A DNA stretch of 64,000 nt from Bidens hawaiensis (taxonomy: Eukaryota > Streptophyta > Magnoliopsida > Asterales > Asteraceae). This document shows, piece by piece, positions 20,997 to 32,860 of this stretch. The stretch is taken from contig JAIQDT010014322.1 in the NCBI GenBank assembly GCA_021521415.1, positions 62,001 to 126,000 on the forward strand, given 5' to 3'. Position numbers and translations under genes: made by a program. Below the pieces are notes generated by a model. The model made no database searches. It saw nothing but the letters and a program-made list of their open reading frames with translations, and was not told where the DNA came from. Numbering within the stretch: position 1 is the first letter of the stretch; each line of letters opens with the position of its first letter.

Positions 20997-23890
20997 CTCA
21001 TGTGGTTAAACCCGATGAAGGAAGGAAGAAGCTTCGTGATATCCCTGTTGTGCATGATTTCCCTGAAGTTTTTCCTGATGATCTTCCTGGTATCCCTCCC
21101 GCTCGTGAAGTCGAGTTCCGTATTGATCTTGTCCCTGGTGCTTCCCCCGTAGCCAAATCTCCTTATCGTCTTGCACCCGCTGAAATGCAAGAATTGACAA
21201 GTCAACTTCAAGAGTTGACCGCTAAAGGATTCATTCGCCCTAGCTCTTCGCCCTGGGGTGCTCCGGTGTTGCTCGTTAAAAAGAAAGATGGTTCGTTTCG
21301 CATGTGTATCGATTACCGCGAGTTGAACAAACTCACCATTAAGAACCGGTATCCCTTACCGCGTATTGACGACCTCTTTGATCAACTCCAAGGTGCCTCT
21401 TGTTTCTCCAAGATTGATCTCCGCTCTGGCTATCACCAGTTGCGCATCCGCGATGAAGATGTTCCGAAGACTGCTTTTCGAACTCGTTATGGCCACTTTG
21501 AATTCTTGGTTATGTCCTTCGGTTTAACCAACGCACCCGCCGTTTTCATGGATCTAATGAATCGGGTGTGTAGGCCTTTCTTGGATAAATTCGTGATTGT
21601 GTTTATCGATGATGTTCTGATTTATTCTAAGACCAAGGCCGAGCATGAGCAACATCTTCGGTTGGTGTTGCAAAAGCTTAGAGCTGAGCAGCTCTTTGCC
21701 AAACTCTCTAAGTGTGAATTTTGGTCGGATGAAGTACAGTTTCTTGGCCATGTTGTTAACAAGATGGGTATTCATGTCGACCCGTCCAAAATTGAAGCAA
21801 TCAAGAACTGGATTACGCCATCCACTCCTACCGAGATCCGTTCCTTTCTGGGCTTAGCTGGTTATTACCGGCGATTCATTTCGAACTTCTCAAAGATCGC
21901 TTTGCCTTTAACAGCTCTAACGCACAAAGGTAAACCGTATATTTGGGGCTCGAATCAAGAAGAAGCCTTTCTGACGCTCAAGCGTTTGTTGTGTGAAGCT
22001 CCTGTCCTTGCGCTACCTGAGGGTAATGAAGATTTTGTCGTGTATTGCGATGCATCCAACCAAGGTCTCGGTTGTGTTCTTATGCAACGAGGCAAGGTTA
22101 TCGCTTACGCATCAAGGCAACTCAAGGTTCATGAAAAGAATTATACAACTCACGACCTCGAACTAGGCGCAGTGGTATTTGCCTTGAAGATCTGGAGACA
22201 CTACCTTTATGGTACTAAGTGTATCCTCTACACTGACCATAAAAGCCTTCAGCATATCTTTGATCAAAAGGAACTCAACATGAGGCAACGCCGATGGAAC
22301 GAACTCATCAGCGATTACGATTGTGAGATCCGGTATCATCCTGGTAAGGCTAATGTGGTAGCTGATGCACTCAGCCGTAAACCCAGCCAGCTTAACTGTA
22401 TCTTGCCGCGCACGCAGCTTCACTTCGCGCCGATCCAAAGCAACCTTGAATCGCGCATTCGTGACGCGCAGCGCGCATCCATCAGTAATGGTAACCTTCG
22501 CGCCGAGTTAGCGTGTGGCGCGGAAGCGCACTTTGTCCCTAATCTGAGTGGGATTCTCTGCTATCTTAATCGCATCTGGATTCCCTTTGATGAGAATCTT
22601 CGCGCTGATATCCTGAGTGAAGCGCATAAATCTCGGTATTCTATTCATCCCGGCGCTGATAAAATGTACAAGGATTTGCGCATTACTTATTGGTGGCCCG
22701 GTATGAAAAAGGATATTGCTGTGTTCGTAGCTAAATGCCTGACATGTTCCAAGGTAAAAGCTGAACACCAACGCCCATCTGGTTTGCTCGAACAACCAGA
22801 AATTCCTACGTGGAAATGGGAATGTGTAGCGATGGACTTTATTACCAAGTTACCTTTGACAGCAAGCAAACATGATAGCATTTGGGTAATAGTGGATCGT
22901 TTGACTAAGTCTGCTCACTTTCTGCCCATTCGTGAAAACTACCGTGTTGAGCATCTCGCGCAGCTTTATGTCAAGGAAATTGTCTGCCGCCATGGTACTC
23001 CTTTGAGCATCATATCCGATCGCGATGGCCGTTTTATATCTCGCTTTTGGAAATCTCTCCAATCTGCGCTAGGAACTCGCTTGGACATGAGTACGGCATA
23101 TCATCCTCAGACTGACGGTCAGTCTGAGCGAACTATTCAAACTCTTGAGGATATGCTCCGATCTTGTGTTCTTGATTTTGGAGGAAATTGGGATTCGCAC
23201 CTGCCTTTGATCGAGTTCTCTTATAATAACAGCTATCATTCCAGTATTGGTATGGCCCCATTTGAAGCACTTTACGGTCGTAAGTGCCGCTCCCCGATTT
23301 GTTGGAGCGAAGTGGGTGAAGCCCAAATCACAGGACCCGAACTTGTTCAAGAGACAACCGATAAAATCGCCAAGATCCGTGATCATCTGCTGACTGCCAG
23401 AAGCCGACAGAAGAGTTACGCAGATCGCAGGCGAAAGCCTCTCGAATTTCAAGTTGGTGATCTTGTTCTCCTCAAAGTGTCGCCCTGGAAGGGTGTTGTC
23501 CGCTTTGGGAAGAAAGGTAAGCTTGCTCCTCGATATGTTGGACCATTCAAGATTCTCGCGCGTGTGGGAAAAGTTGCCTACAGACTTGACCTGCCGCCCG
23601 CGCTCAGTAATGTGCATCCAACGTTCCATGTATCCAATCTCAAGAAGTGTTTAGCCGACGAGAACCTTCACATTCCACGTGAGGAAGTTCAAGTTGATGA
23701 ATCCATGCATTTCGTTGAGAAGCCTGTTGAGATTATGGATCGCGAGGTTAAGCAAACCAAGCGCAGTCGCATCCCTATCGTGAAAGTTCGCTGGGAGTCC
23801 AAGCGCGGAGCCGAGTTTACATGGGAAAGGGAAGATCAAATGAAGATCAAGTACCCGCACCTGTTCTCTGCGCAACCTACTTCGAGATAA
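20948..23890 (+). CDS. pol: Element 1 pol: RT, RNase H, integrase, chromodomain
   Basis: This 980-codon open frame encodes the enzymes that copy and integrate the element. In order: reverse transcriptase (about 30-260) with the catalytic FIDDVLIYS near residue 217; RNase H starting [10 protein letters not shown] near 365; integrase zinc finger beginning [11 protein letters not shown] near 566 with CLTCSKVK; integrase DDE residues in AMDFITK (about 628), ISDRDGRF (about 690) and TDGQSERT (about 726); and a C-terminal chromodomain-like segment [17 protein letters not shown] (about 942-958). The chromodomain places it in the chromoviruses, Tekay/Del-like. All catalytic motifs are intact. The frame overlaps the gag-protease frame by 49 nt in a different phase, so translation would need a frameshift unless this is a recent deletion; the first residues here may not be a true start. 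Confidence 0.93.
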   Translation: MRRSPKTHAEEVYCILAHVVKPDEGRKKLRDIPVVHDFPEVFPDDLPGIPPAREVEFRIDLVPGASPVAKSPYRLAPAEMQELTSQLQELTAKGFIRPSSSPWGAPVLLVKKKDGSFRMCIDYRELNKLTIKNRYPLPRIDDLFDQLQGASCFSKIDLRSGYHQLRIRDEDVPKTAFRTRYGHFEFLVMSFGLTNAPAVFMDLMNRVCRPFLDKFVIVFIDDVLIYSKTKAEHEQHLRLVLQKLRAEQLFAKLSKCEFWSDEVQFLGHVVNKMGIHVDPSKIEAIKNWITPSTPTEIRSFLGLAGYYRRFISNFSKIALPLTALTHKGKPYIWGSNQEEAFLTLKRLLCEAPVLALPEGNEDFVVYCDASNQGLGCVLMQRGKVIAYASRQLKVHEKNYTTHDLELGAVVFALKIWRHYLYGTKCILYTDHKSLQHIFDQKELNMRQRRWNELISDYDCEIRYHPGKANVVADALSRKPSQLNCILPRTQLHFAPIQSNLESRIRDAQRASISNGNLRAELACGAEAHFVPNLSGILCYLNRIWIPFDENLRADILSEAHKSRYSIHPGADKMYKDLRITYWWPGMKKDIAVFVAKCLTCSKVKAEHQRPSGLLEQPEIPTWKWECVAMDFITKLPLTASKHDSIWVIVDRLTKSAHFLPIRENYRVEHLAQLYVKEIVCRHGTPLSIISDRDGRFISRFWKSLQSALGTRLDMSTAYHPQTDGQSERTIQTLEDMLRSCVLDFGGNWDSHLPLIEFSYNNSYHSSIGMAPFEALYGRKCRSPICWSEVGEAQITGPELVQETTDKIAKIRDHLLTARSRQKSYADRRRKPLEFQVGDLVLLKVSPWKGVVRFGKKGKLAPRYVGPFKILARVGKVAYRLDLPPALSNVHPTFHVSNLKKCLADENLHIPREEVQVDESMHFVEKPVEIMDREVKQTKRSRIPIVKVRWESKRGAEFTWEREDQMKIKYPHLFSAQPTSR

Positions 23891-23910
23891 ATTTCGGGAC
23901 GAAATTTCTT

Positions 23911-23924
23911 AAAGTAGGGGAGAC
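23911..23924 (+). other. Element 1 polypurine tract
   Basis: AAAGTAGGGGAGAC directly precedes the 3' LTR start, as required for plus-strand priming. Confidence 0.85.
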
Positions 23925-25858
23925 TGTGACATCTGACCCGATCCGACCCGACCCAGGTACCCGTTTCTCCGATCCGATCTCTTTCTTTTATGATTTAATA
24001 TTTATTTATACTTATACTTTATTTTTAATAATAATAATATATTTTCCTTCCCGCCTCTTCCTCTCTTTTCCTTCCCGCCGTCCCGTCCCTCTTCTTCTCT
24101 CTTTCCGCCTTCTTTTCCCTCTTGTCGCCGTCCCGCCCTTTAGCCTTGAACCCCCCTTTTTCTCTTAACTCTCCTTGTCCTTTGTTTCTTCCCGCCTAAG
24201 GTTGTCTGCGCAGCTCCACGCGCCAGACTCCTTACAAGGAAGCCTGCGTGATGACCAGCTGTTCCAGCGATACGCGAGACGGACTCTTCTCGCAGCGCGC
24301 TAAGAATTGTAATCCTTCTCGCAGCGCGCTAAGAACGGTAGTTCTTCCCGCGACGCGCTAAGGATTTGTAGTTCTTCTCGCAGCGCGCTAAGAATCGTAG
24401 TTCATCCCGCGGCGCGCTAGGAATTGTAGTTCCTCCCGCGGCGCGCTAAGAAATGTGATTCTTCCCGCGGCGCGCCTTAGCCTTCTCGCGCGCAGCTTTC
24501 TCGCGCTAGACTTATCTTTTCTTCTGTTTTATCCAGCCTGTTTGCTTTTGGGATGTCTTATCTTCTGTGCTGTTGACCTGACCTATTTTATGTCTGAAAA
24601 GTTACTTTCGGCGCAGCATGCGCACCAACCCCATTGGTTGACAGAAAAAGTGACTGACATTATCTTTTGAGATCTGCTTTTCCATGCTTGACCAGTACCT
24701 TTATCTGACCCGCCCATGCCTATTTACTGTTACCTGTCAGCTTTTCCTTTGTCCCCTGCAACTGCCATATCTTTTGATATCTTTTGCTTTTGGAATCTTT
24801 TGCTTTTTGAGATCTTTTCCCCTTTTCTAGGGATTGTGTTCCCTAGGGTTTCCTATAAATAATAATCTTATTTTCTTTCTAACACATCACACACAAACAC
24901 TTAATTTAACCTCCTCCTTGCTCTCTCTGCCGCCTCCCTCTCTGCCTCCGTCTTCCTCCCTGTTCTGCCCTGCTTTTCCGGTAATATATATTATATATAA
25001 TAATTTACTTATTAAATATGCTAACTTATAATCAAGACTTAAAACCAATCATTAAAGCAATAATCTTATTTATAGGTTAACTTGTGCTTGTTTAAAGTTG
25101 ATTCTTGCTTTATCTTACACTGCATCGTTTATCAAGTGAGTAATCTCGTACCTAATCCTTTTTTTATTTTTAATGTTTTGGGATGTTCATGTGTTCATAC
25201 AAACTTAGAGTCTTAAACTTGTTTATGAACTTTAGTCGCGCAGTATCCCATGTGTTGAGGACGTAGACTTGGCTGTTTATTTGTATGTGTGGATCATTAA
25301 CCGTCTTGTCGGTCTATTCCGCAGTTCTCATGGTACCATTAGATGAACACGGGAGAACAATCGTTTATGATTTTCTCTTTTGTTTACACTTGCACAGTCT
25401 TTCTTGTTTGTGAGCTCAATTGTGAGCACTGGCAGTCTATGAATCTTAGAGTTGGTCCCGATCAGATTACACCCTTGTTGAAAACCAGACATACACATGT
25501 TGCGCGCAGATTTATTGTTATCTATGTATTGTATTAAACTTGATTTCTCACCAACACGCAAGTGTTTGACGTTTACTTTAACACATGTTCAGGTTTGCTG
25601 TAGCTACATTTGGAGCTTGTGGACACGTAGGACGTTTTTACTTTTGGACCTAGATTAAAATGTATCAAGACAAGTTATTGTTGTTCGAATATTTTGCCTT
25701 ATAATATATTGATTTATGTTGATTTATGTTATCTTGTGTTTACGTTGCGCATGCGTGAATGAATATATTTATTAAATATTGACACCAAATAGTGTCACGA
25801 GTAATGAAACAATATGTGGCGCCCCGATGTATAATCCGCCTTTGGTCGGGGTGTTACA
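23925..25858 (+). repeat. Element 1 3' LTR
   Basis: This 1,934-bp copy has the same ends, TATA box (24854-24862), minisatellite and chance frames as the 5' LTR at a constant offset of 7,232. It is followed at once by the CGAAC target duplication and the rest of element 2's LTR. Confidence 0.95.
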
Positions 25859-26933
25859 CGAACACTCGTTAAAAACCCGTTTTAGTATCTTTAGCCTAAT
25901 GGAACTTGCATTTTAGCATTTTCCCCACCTTATTACTTAACATTGGTTAAGTAAATATTAAGGTTAGATACTTTAACCCGGTTTTGAGCAAACTTACATT
26001 TTTTAAAAGGGTTATTATTATAAATTCTTAAATAGTTACATTTTAAACCTTGAACTTTAATTGATTAGTTTTTGCAACAATTATTTTATTTAAAGATCTT
26101 CAAGACAACCTTTCTAAATCCAAGACTTTCTTTTATTTAGGTTTCATACGTCAAACTCGTCGTTCCAGCAAATCTCCAAATAATCAATCTTTCAAGTTTA
26201 TTACTTGAACGTGAGTAACTTCATACCCCGTTTCTATCTTTCATTTTGGGGGTGACATTTCAACTTATCTGAACTAAATGTTTTATACTTGGGTCTTAAA
26301 CCACAAACGTTGTTGTATACCTTACTTGAATAATTGCTCGATTTGGTGTTCTATGCTTATTTGACTATGTGTTTATCGCTTTTGGATGGTGGAACTATAA
26401 ATCCTAGACCATTTGGCAACCCCTCATGGCAAGGTGTCGTTAACGTAATGCAATTAACGATAACTATAAAATCCTAAACTATTTGGCAACCCCTTATAGT
26501 TGGATGTCGCTAACTTGTTAGCGATAACTATTTATCCAAGTTTATAGCTATTATTTATGGTTTTGTATACTTGTTTTGTGGCTTTTCATACTATATATCT
26601 ATTGTTCAAACTTATGAATTGCTCACCAACCTTTGTATTGATAAACTTTATTTTATGAAATGTTACAGGTTTGCATCTAGGTTGATTTTGGAGTTCGGCG
26701 AAGAAAACGTACAAATACCGTTAGGATATTAGCAAAAATGAACAATATTTGATTTGCTATATTTTATTATATTTTGTTGTATTTGAGTTATGAATATTTG
26801 GTTATGTGACATTTTCGATGTTGTGAAATGAAATGAGTTTGTTAAACATTGTCGCTTTAAATAGTGTCATGCGCTTATGAGCAATCGTTGCACCCCGGCA
26901 TGTTCCGCCGCCTTTGGTCGGGGTGTGACAGAT

Positions 26934-26946
26934 TGGTAGCAGAGCC
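26934..26946 (+). other. Element 2 primer-binding site
   Basis: TGGTAGCAGAGCC begins three bases after the LTR end and differs from the initiator tRNA-Met complement at one base (G for T), consistent with decay. Confidence 0.8.
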
Positions 26947-27887
26947 ATGACAATTAAGATAGGTGGTTAGACGTAATGACCTAGAATTGTTATGCCTAGG
27001 GTCCTATACGTGTGTTCATACGTGTTTACTCTATCTAATTGTTCATATCGCATGTTTATTTATTAACTTGTTTAAAATTCACCAATATCCTAAATGATCA
27101 CATATACACACTTTCATAGTATTTCCAAGGTATCCTTACCTTAAAACGCAAAAAGTAGATTTTCATTGTGTTTTATGGATTACAAGATTAACTTGGATTC
27201 CGTTGTTTCAAATCCCTTAAAGGTTGCGTTTATTTCGGGTTTGTAGCCATCATAGGAAACGAGAAATTATAAAATGACCATCTGACAAAAAGATTCCAAG
27301 AATCGAAGGTGATTTACTTACCTGGGATGGTTGAGTTATAATGCTCGTTTTCTAGGCCATAAATCGTGTTATAAATGTCAATACTTTAAGTAGTCGAATG
27401 CGAGCGTTCCGGTCGCCATCCTAATTTTCGGTGTTAAAACAATAGAACTACGGTGATTTCGTGGACTAGTGTTTTGACATGACGTTGTATCTCGATTTAT
27501 TGTGTTATTATCGTTATTTGAGTCGAAAACATGAAAAAAGTTTCGGTGGTTCGTACACATGTTTAGACTCCAATATGTTGTTTTATAAAACTTTTTAGTG
27601 TTGGAATATCAAGTCATGGTGGTTCATGCACGATTTTTCCAACTCTATAAATCTCAAAATCTCAAATTTTTAAGCTTTAAATTCTCAAAAAAAAAAACCA
27701 TTTACTATTGTTTTCGGTTTTGTTATTTATAAACAAAGTTTTATATTTTATCTAACACTAACATCTTCTCCATACTAACTCTAGGATTCACAAATCAAAA
27801 ATCGAAATCTTATTTTATTTTATACACCTTTATATTCATTTCCTTTTTACCCAAAAACTTATCCCATTTTCTTTATAATTTTTTAGC
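26947..27887 (+). other. Element 2 untranslated leader
   Basis: This is the leader between PBS and gag. It carries the shared motif at 26958-26986 and the hairpin at 27600-27643. I see no coding region. Confidence 0.7.
27600..27643 (+). promoter_or_regulatory. Element 2 leader hairpin related to element 1 hairpins
   Basis: Arms GTTGGAA (27600-27606) and TTCCAAC (27637-27643) pair perfectly around a loop containing AAGTCATGGTGGTTCATG. This differs from the element 1 core AAGTCATGGTGATACATG at only two or three positions, while the stem is different. One copy is present here against four in element 1. Confidence 0.65.
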
Positions 27888-28765
27888 ATGACTCCGCTAA
27901 GACGCCAACCGGGCAAGAACTCCACTCGACGTATGGCCGCCATCATCGCCAAGCAAATGGCCGCTGTGATTCCCGAACTAATAACCCAAATACAAGCAAA
28001 CCAACCCGCACCCGTTGTTGCACCTATTGAGCCCAAACCCGCATCCTACCCGCTTAAACAATTTACTAGTGCCAACCTGTCCGAATTCTATGGAACCAAC
28101 TGTGCGACTACGTTGTTGCCGTGGTTCGAATCTGTGGAGAATGTGTTTTTACACTGCGAATGCCCCGAAGAGAAAAAGACAAACTTCGCTTCAAGCATGT
28201 TTAGGGGAACCGCCCTAACATGGTGGGGTAGTGTCATGCACCTCCAAGGTACGGATGTGGCCATGGCTCTTCCATGGGCCGAGCTCAAGGCGCTGATGAA
28301 GAAATTCTGTTCTAAACACGAGCTCCAAAAGCTTGAGGTAGAATTTTGGGACCTAAAACAAGAAGGTGGTGATAACGCCGCTTACTCACTCCGTTTCCAC
28401 GAGCTAAGCTTTCTTGTACCTCACTTGGTCACCCCAACCGAACGTGGAATTGACAAATATATTGGGGGTTTACGGATGAAAATCCGGGACTCAGTCATGA
28501 GTAGCAAACCCGCGAACCTTGAGGAAGCCATCACGGTAGCCGGTTGGCTATCGGAAAATCACGTGAAGGAGGGTACCCTAACCCTCAAGAAAACAATCGA
28601 GAAAGCCAAAACCGAGCCCGCTCCCCAAGCCAAGATTGAACCCGCACCACAAGCTATAAACTACTCCAACTCCTCCCGACACAACAACAACAACAAGAAG
28701 AAACCCAAGACTAATTACCGAAACTTTTCCGTCACCCAACCTCAACCACCACAACAAGCCCAAAC
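27888..28765 (+). pseudogene. gag: Element 2 gag, 5' part, cut by element 4
   Basis: About 293 codons remain open from the ATG at 27888 to the element 4 insertion. The gag domain shows LPWFESVENVFLHC, LTWWGSVMH and FHELSFLVPHLV, closely parallel to element 1 gag. A lysine/asparagine-rich tail follows. After element 4 the zinc-knuckle region resumes at 31101 (CNTCQLHH then [11 protein letters not shown] at about 31147-31228), then shifts frame before the second knuckle. Confidence 0.88.
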
Positions 28766-29325
28766 TGTAAGTCCCCCCGGGGCATCGCCGATCGATACGA
28801 GATCCGCACGAGGTCTAGGAGTGCGGAATCCTACTAGACTCGTTTATGGTGTAGAAGACGACGAACATGATTACACACAAACACATAACCGAACAAACAC
28901 ACGAATGGGATAAACACATCTGCAGATCTTTTATATAAAAATCGAAACACTTACATACCAAACATGAAAACAAATGACGGCCGACCCGAGGTGAGCTCTG
29001 CCTCGGGCCGTCCCACACGACTCTGCCTCTCGGTTTCTCTCTAGCTACTTGAACTGAACACACAATACTCTAACTTTCTGGATTCTCAAACCTAAACAAG
29101 ACACGTATATATATATATAAACAACTTCACGGGCTTGGGCCTGTAGGCGAAGTTGTTACAACTTCGCCTAAGGCGAAGTTGTTCTAACTTCGCCTATGGC
29201 AGAAGTTGTTACAACTTCGCCTATGGCGAGTTGTTCTAACTTCGCCTATGGCGAAGTTGTCCTAACTTCGTACATCGTATCCGCTGATCAGAATTGCATA
29301 GCGACGGTCACAAAATGCACCAACA
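28766..29325 (-). repeat. Element 4 3' LTR (left copy)
   Basis: This 560-bp LTR differs from the other copy by scattered substitutions and small indels, mostly in the GCGAAGTTGT repeat tract at 29140-29280. Confidence 0.88.
29135..29275. repeat. Palindromic AGGCGAAGTT/AACTTCGCCT array in element 4 LTR
   Basis: AACTTCGCCT and its reverse complement alternate, giving hairpins such as AGGCGAAGTT-gttac-AACTTCGCCT. At least four AACTTCGCCT words and several GCGAAGTTGT words lie within about 140 bp. A matching array is in the other LTR (30910-31040), and direct repeats of ACTTCGCCT occupy the interior (30250-30445). Confidence 0.7.
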
Positions 29326-30536
29326 GACTCCCCTTTGACCGTTGCTCTCAATTCTAACAAACACAAAAGATCATCTGTTACAAACCATGCACCAACAGAC
29401 TCCCTCTTAACTGATGATCTTCTGTTTGCTCTTCAACCAGCCGTGTTTGAAACTGTCTTGTAGCTTCACAAATCTACCAATCACCCAGCGTCTTCCATAT
29501 CCGATCTCCCCTTCAGTGTAAGCTTCTCCGACTATATAGATTGAGGTCTTTGAAATGCATGCATCCCCGTGCCTAATTGATCATCTCAACCAATCACGTG
29601 AGTACTTCTGACTTCACCAACACGTGAAGTTCTTCTAACTTCACCAACACGTGAAGTTGGGCTCCCTCCACAACTTCACCAACACGTCGGCATACGATAA
29701 GGTTTAATCTTCAACTACTCAACATCAAGTGATCAATTTCATATCAAAACCACCTTGACAGAATCTAACACACATGACCATTAATTAATCCGAAGCATCT
29801 TCAATCACCAGGGATAACGATCAAGAACATAAACACTTTAATTCCCGATTAAATCCAACTTGTTCCAGAATTTTCACTTTAATAAATAAGCATCACGTTT
29901 CAGGATCAAATTCTCGAACGCCTTGAAAATAACATAAATAATATGCACTGACCGCAATCCAGTAATGACGAAAACCTTCAGTTCAATTTGACTTTCTTCA
30001 GTTGGTCAACCTCGAACAACAACTATTTCATTGCCCACAAACACCCAAATATGTGTCAATATCCAGTTTCAATCAATATCCCATTCACAAACTCAACTCC
30101 ATATCCAGAGTTGACACGTATTTGTTCACACGTAAGACCAAGAGATAACAAGTTTCACTCGTTGACTGAACAACGTCTTCGGTCTCACAATAATCGTGTA
30201 CACCTGGCCATACAGACGAAAACTCCAAACACTTTTTTTTTTTTTTTTATCTTCGCCTGAAGTCAACTTCGCCTAAAAGTCAACTTCGCCTGTTCTTAAC
30301 TTCGCCTGGCAGATAACTTCGCCTGTGATAAGCGAACTTGTGAGGTAGGCGAAGTTGTGAATAACTTCGCTTACCTTATATCTTCGCCTAAACCCTAAAA
30401 TTTAAGCGAAAACTTCGCCTGAACCCCATAACTTCGCCTGCGGCGCTGATCGGCCAGAAATACATCAGAAACGTGCCAGAAACACCAAAACGCAGATCTC
30501 GAACCATAGCATAAGAGCCAAGGCTCTGATATCACT
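29326..30536 (-). other. Element 4 internal region, non-coding
   Basis: No retroviral domains are found on either strand. The segment near 30250-30445 repeats AACTTCGCCT about eight times, and 29600-29700 repeats an ACGTGAAGTT/AACTTCACC theme. Confidence 0.7.
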
Positions 30537-31095
30537 TGTAAGTCCCCCCGGGGCGTCGCCGATCGATACGAGATCCGCATGAGGTCTAGGAGTGCGGAAT
30601 CCTCCTAGACTCGTTTATGGTGTAGAAGACGACGAACACGATTACACACAAACACATAACCGAACAAACACACGAATGGGATAAACACATCTGCAGATCT
30701 TTTATATAAAAATCGAAACACTTACATACCAAACATGAAAACAAATGACGACCGACCCGAGGTGAGCTCTACCTCGGGCCGTCCCACACGACTCTGCCTC
30801 TCGGTTTCTCTCTAGCTACTTGAACTGAACACACAATACTCTAACTTTCTGGATTCTCAAACCTAAACAAGACACTTATATATATATAAACAACTTCACG
30901 GGCTTGGGCCTGTAGGCGAAGTTGTTACAACTTTGCCTAAGGCGAAGTTGTTCTAACTTCGCCTATGGCAGAAGTTGTTACAACTTCGCCTATGGCGAAG
31001 TTGTCCTAACTTCGCCTATGGCGAAGTTGTCCTAACTTCGTACATCGTATCCGCTGATCAGAATTGCATAGCGACGGTCACAAAATTCACCAACA
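30537..31095 (-). repeat. Element 4 5' LTR (right copy)
   Basis: This 559-bp LTR ends on the minus strand in TTACA next to the PBS-like site at 30522-30534. Confidence 0.88.
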
Positions 31096-31100
31096 CAAAC

Positions 31101-32860
31101 TCTTCCCCAAAACCGAAAACCTTATATTGGTAACTCCCCACTATGTAACACTTGCCAACTTCACCACCCAACGAACTCGCCGTGTCGCCATTGTACAATT
31201 TGTAACCGATTTGGTCACTTCCCCAACACATGCCGATCCACCCAACGAAACCAACCACAACCAACCTAACCCACCAACCCAACCGAGAAACTTTCCACAA
31301 AATGCCCAAAACCGCTATGCACCATACCCATCAAACCAACCCCAACAACCCCGAGCTTGCTTTAGTTGTGGTGATCCCAACCATTTCCGCCAAAATTGCC
31401 CACGTTTAGCTTTTGCCAACCAAGCTCAAACCGTAACCATACCATACTACCAAACACAAGCTTACCAAGTTCAAACTTACCAACCCCAAATTCCCCAACT
31501 CATTGCACCACTCATCCAACCCATCCAAACAATCCAAGCACCACCTCCACCTCCACCTCCACAACAAGCACATCAAGTCAACCATGGTAATCAAGGGCGG
31601 GCGTTTATGATGAATGCAAATCAAGCTCAAGTGGCAAACGATGTTGTGAACGGTATGTTTTTGGTGAACTATCATTTGGCTTCTATTTTATTTGATACCG
31701 GTGCCGATAGAAGTTTTATTTCTTTGAAATTTGAGTCGAAACTTGCGATGCCTCGAACTAAACTTTCCCGACCGTTCTCTGTTGAAGTCGCCAATGGCAA
31801 TTCTATTACCATCAATTCCGTCGTCCGCGATTGCTCTCTTATTCTTTCTAAGCATAAATTCTCCATCGATCTCATCCCGATGCAAATGGGTAGCTTCGAT
31901 GTCATAGTAGGCATAGATTGGTTGTCTTTGCACCGTGCCGAAGTCGTTTGTTTTGATAAATTCATTCGCATTCCGCTTGTCAACGGCAAGGTTCTTAAGG
32001 TCTTTGGAAACACAACGTCTCGAAGGCTAAATCTCATGTCGTGTGCTCAATCGCAAAAGTACTTACGCCAAAAGTTCGTTTCGTTTTTAGCTCTCTCGGT
32101 GACAAAAGACAAAAAGGAAAGGAAGATCCAAGATATTCCTATTGTTCGTGATTTCCTTGATGTCTTTCCCGATGATGTTACCGGTCTTCCTCCGGTTCGT
32201 CCGATTGAATTCCAAATCGATCTTGCGCCCGGCGCGATGCCGGTGGCCAAGGCTCCTTATCGTCTAGCTCCGTCGGAAATGCAAGAACTATCAAACCAAC
32301 TCGAAGAACTTTCCGATAAAGGCTTCATTCGTCCAAGCTCTTCTCCTTGGGGCGCTCCTGTTCTCTTCGTGAAAAAGAAGGATGGTTCGTTTCGTATGTG
32401 CATCGATTATCGAGAACTCAACAAACTTACCATTAAAAATCGTTATCCATTGCCACGTATCGACGACTTATTCGACCAACTTCAAGGCGCAACTTGTTTC
32501 TCCAAAATTGATCTTCGATCGGGTTATCATCAATTGCGTGTTCGCGAAGAAGACATTCCAAAAACCGCTTTTCGTACTCGATATGGACATTTCGAATTTT
32601 TAGTTATGCCCTTCGGGTTAACAAATGCACCCGCGGTGTTTATGGACCTCATGAACCGCGTTTGTAAACCATTCCTTGATAAATTTGTTATTGTCTTTAT
32701 TGATGTCATCCTTATTTCTTTAAATCCAAAGCCGAACATGAACATCATTTGCGTTCCATTCTCGAGCTCCTTAGAAACGAACAACTCTATGCCAAATTCT
32801 CAAATGTGAATTTTGGCTCAAGGAAGTTCAATTTTTGAAACATATCGTAAATGACAAAGG
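31101..32860 (+). pseudogene. pol: Element 2 gag end, protease and partial RT, broken
   Basis: The region continues element 2 after element 4. The first knuckle (about 31147-31228) is in one frame; from about 31240 a second frame carries [14 protein letters not shown], protease [10 protein letters not shown] (near 31687-31716) and RT from [19 protein letters not shown] to FIDVILIS. The RT catalytic motif should hold two adjacent aspartates after FI; here one is lost (FIDV), with a frame change shortly after. The sequence then stops in RT and joins directly to the 3' LTR end at about 32861. RNase H and integrase are missing. Confidence 0.88.

Larger units (their letters stand above)
16693..25858 (+). 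mobile_element. Element 1: young chromovirus (Tekay/Del-type) gypsy element
   Basis: This is a complete 9,166-bp element with a perfect CGAAC duplication (16688-16692 and 25859-25863). Two 1,934-bp LTRs sit exactly 7,232 bp apart with no length difference. PBS, leader, gag-protease, RT-RNase H-integrase-chromodomain and PPT are all present in the usual order. It lies inside element 2's 5' LTR. Apparent LTR identity implies a recent insertion; the only obvious defect is a one-nucleotide frame offset between the two coding frames near 20985-20996. Confidence 0.95.
15403..26930 (+). repeat. Element 2 5' LTR, interrupted by element 1
   Basis: The LTR parts are 15403-16692 and 25864-26930, about 2.36 kb once element 1 and its duplication are removed. 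It starts TGTGACATTCG and ends GGGGTGTGACA. The last part (from about 26484) matches the truncated 3' LTR 32861-33312, apart from a 10-bp indel and point changes. Confidence 0.88.
28766..31095 (-). mobile_element. Element 4: non-coding Copia-like LTR element (LARD/TRIM type)
   Basis: It is flanked by a perfect CAAAC duplication (28761-28765 and 31096-31100) within element 2 gag. The LTRs are 28766-29325 and 30537-31095. Read on the minus strand they begin TGTTGGTG and end TTACA, followed by PBS-like TGATATCAGAGCC (30522-30534, one mismatch to the initiator tRNA-Met complement). PPT-like AAAGGGGAGTC precedes the other LTR (29326-29336). These fix the orientation as minus. The 1.2-kb interior has no gag or pol; its 90-codon plus-strand frame shows no domain. 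Confidence 0.88.

Noticed and set aside
23069..23629. A 186-codon minus-strand frame
   Set aside because: It lies opposite the integrase of element 1, and its composition mirrors the real frame.
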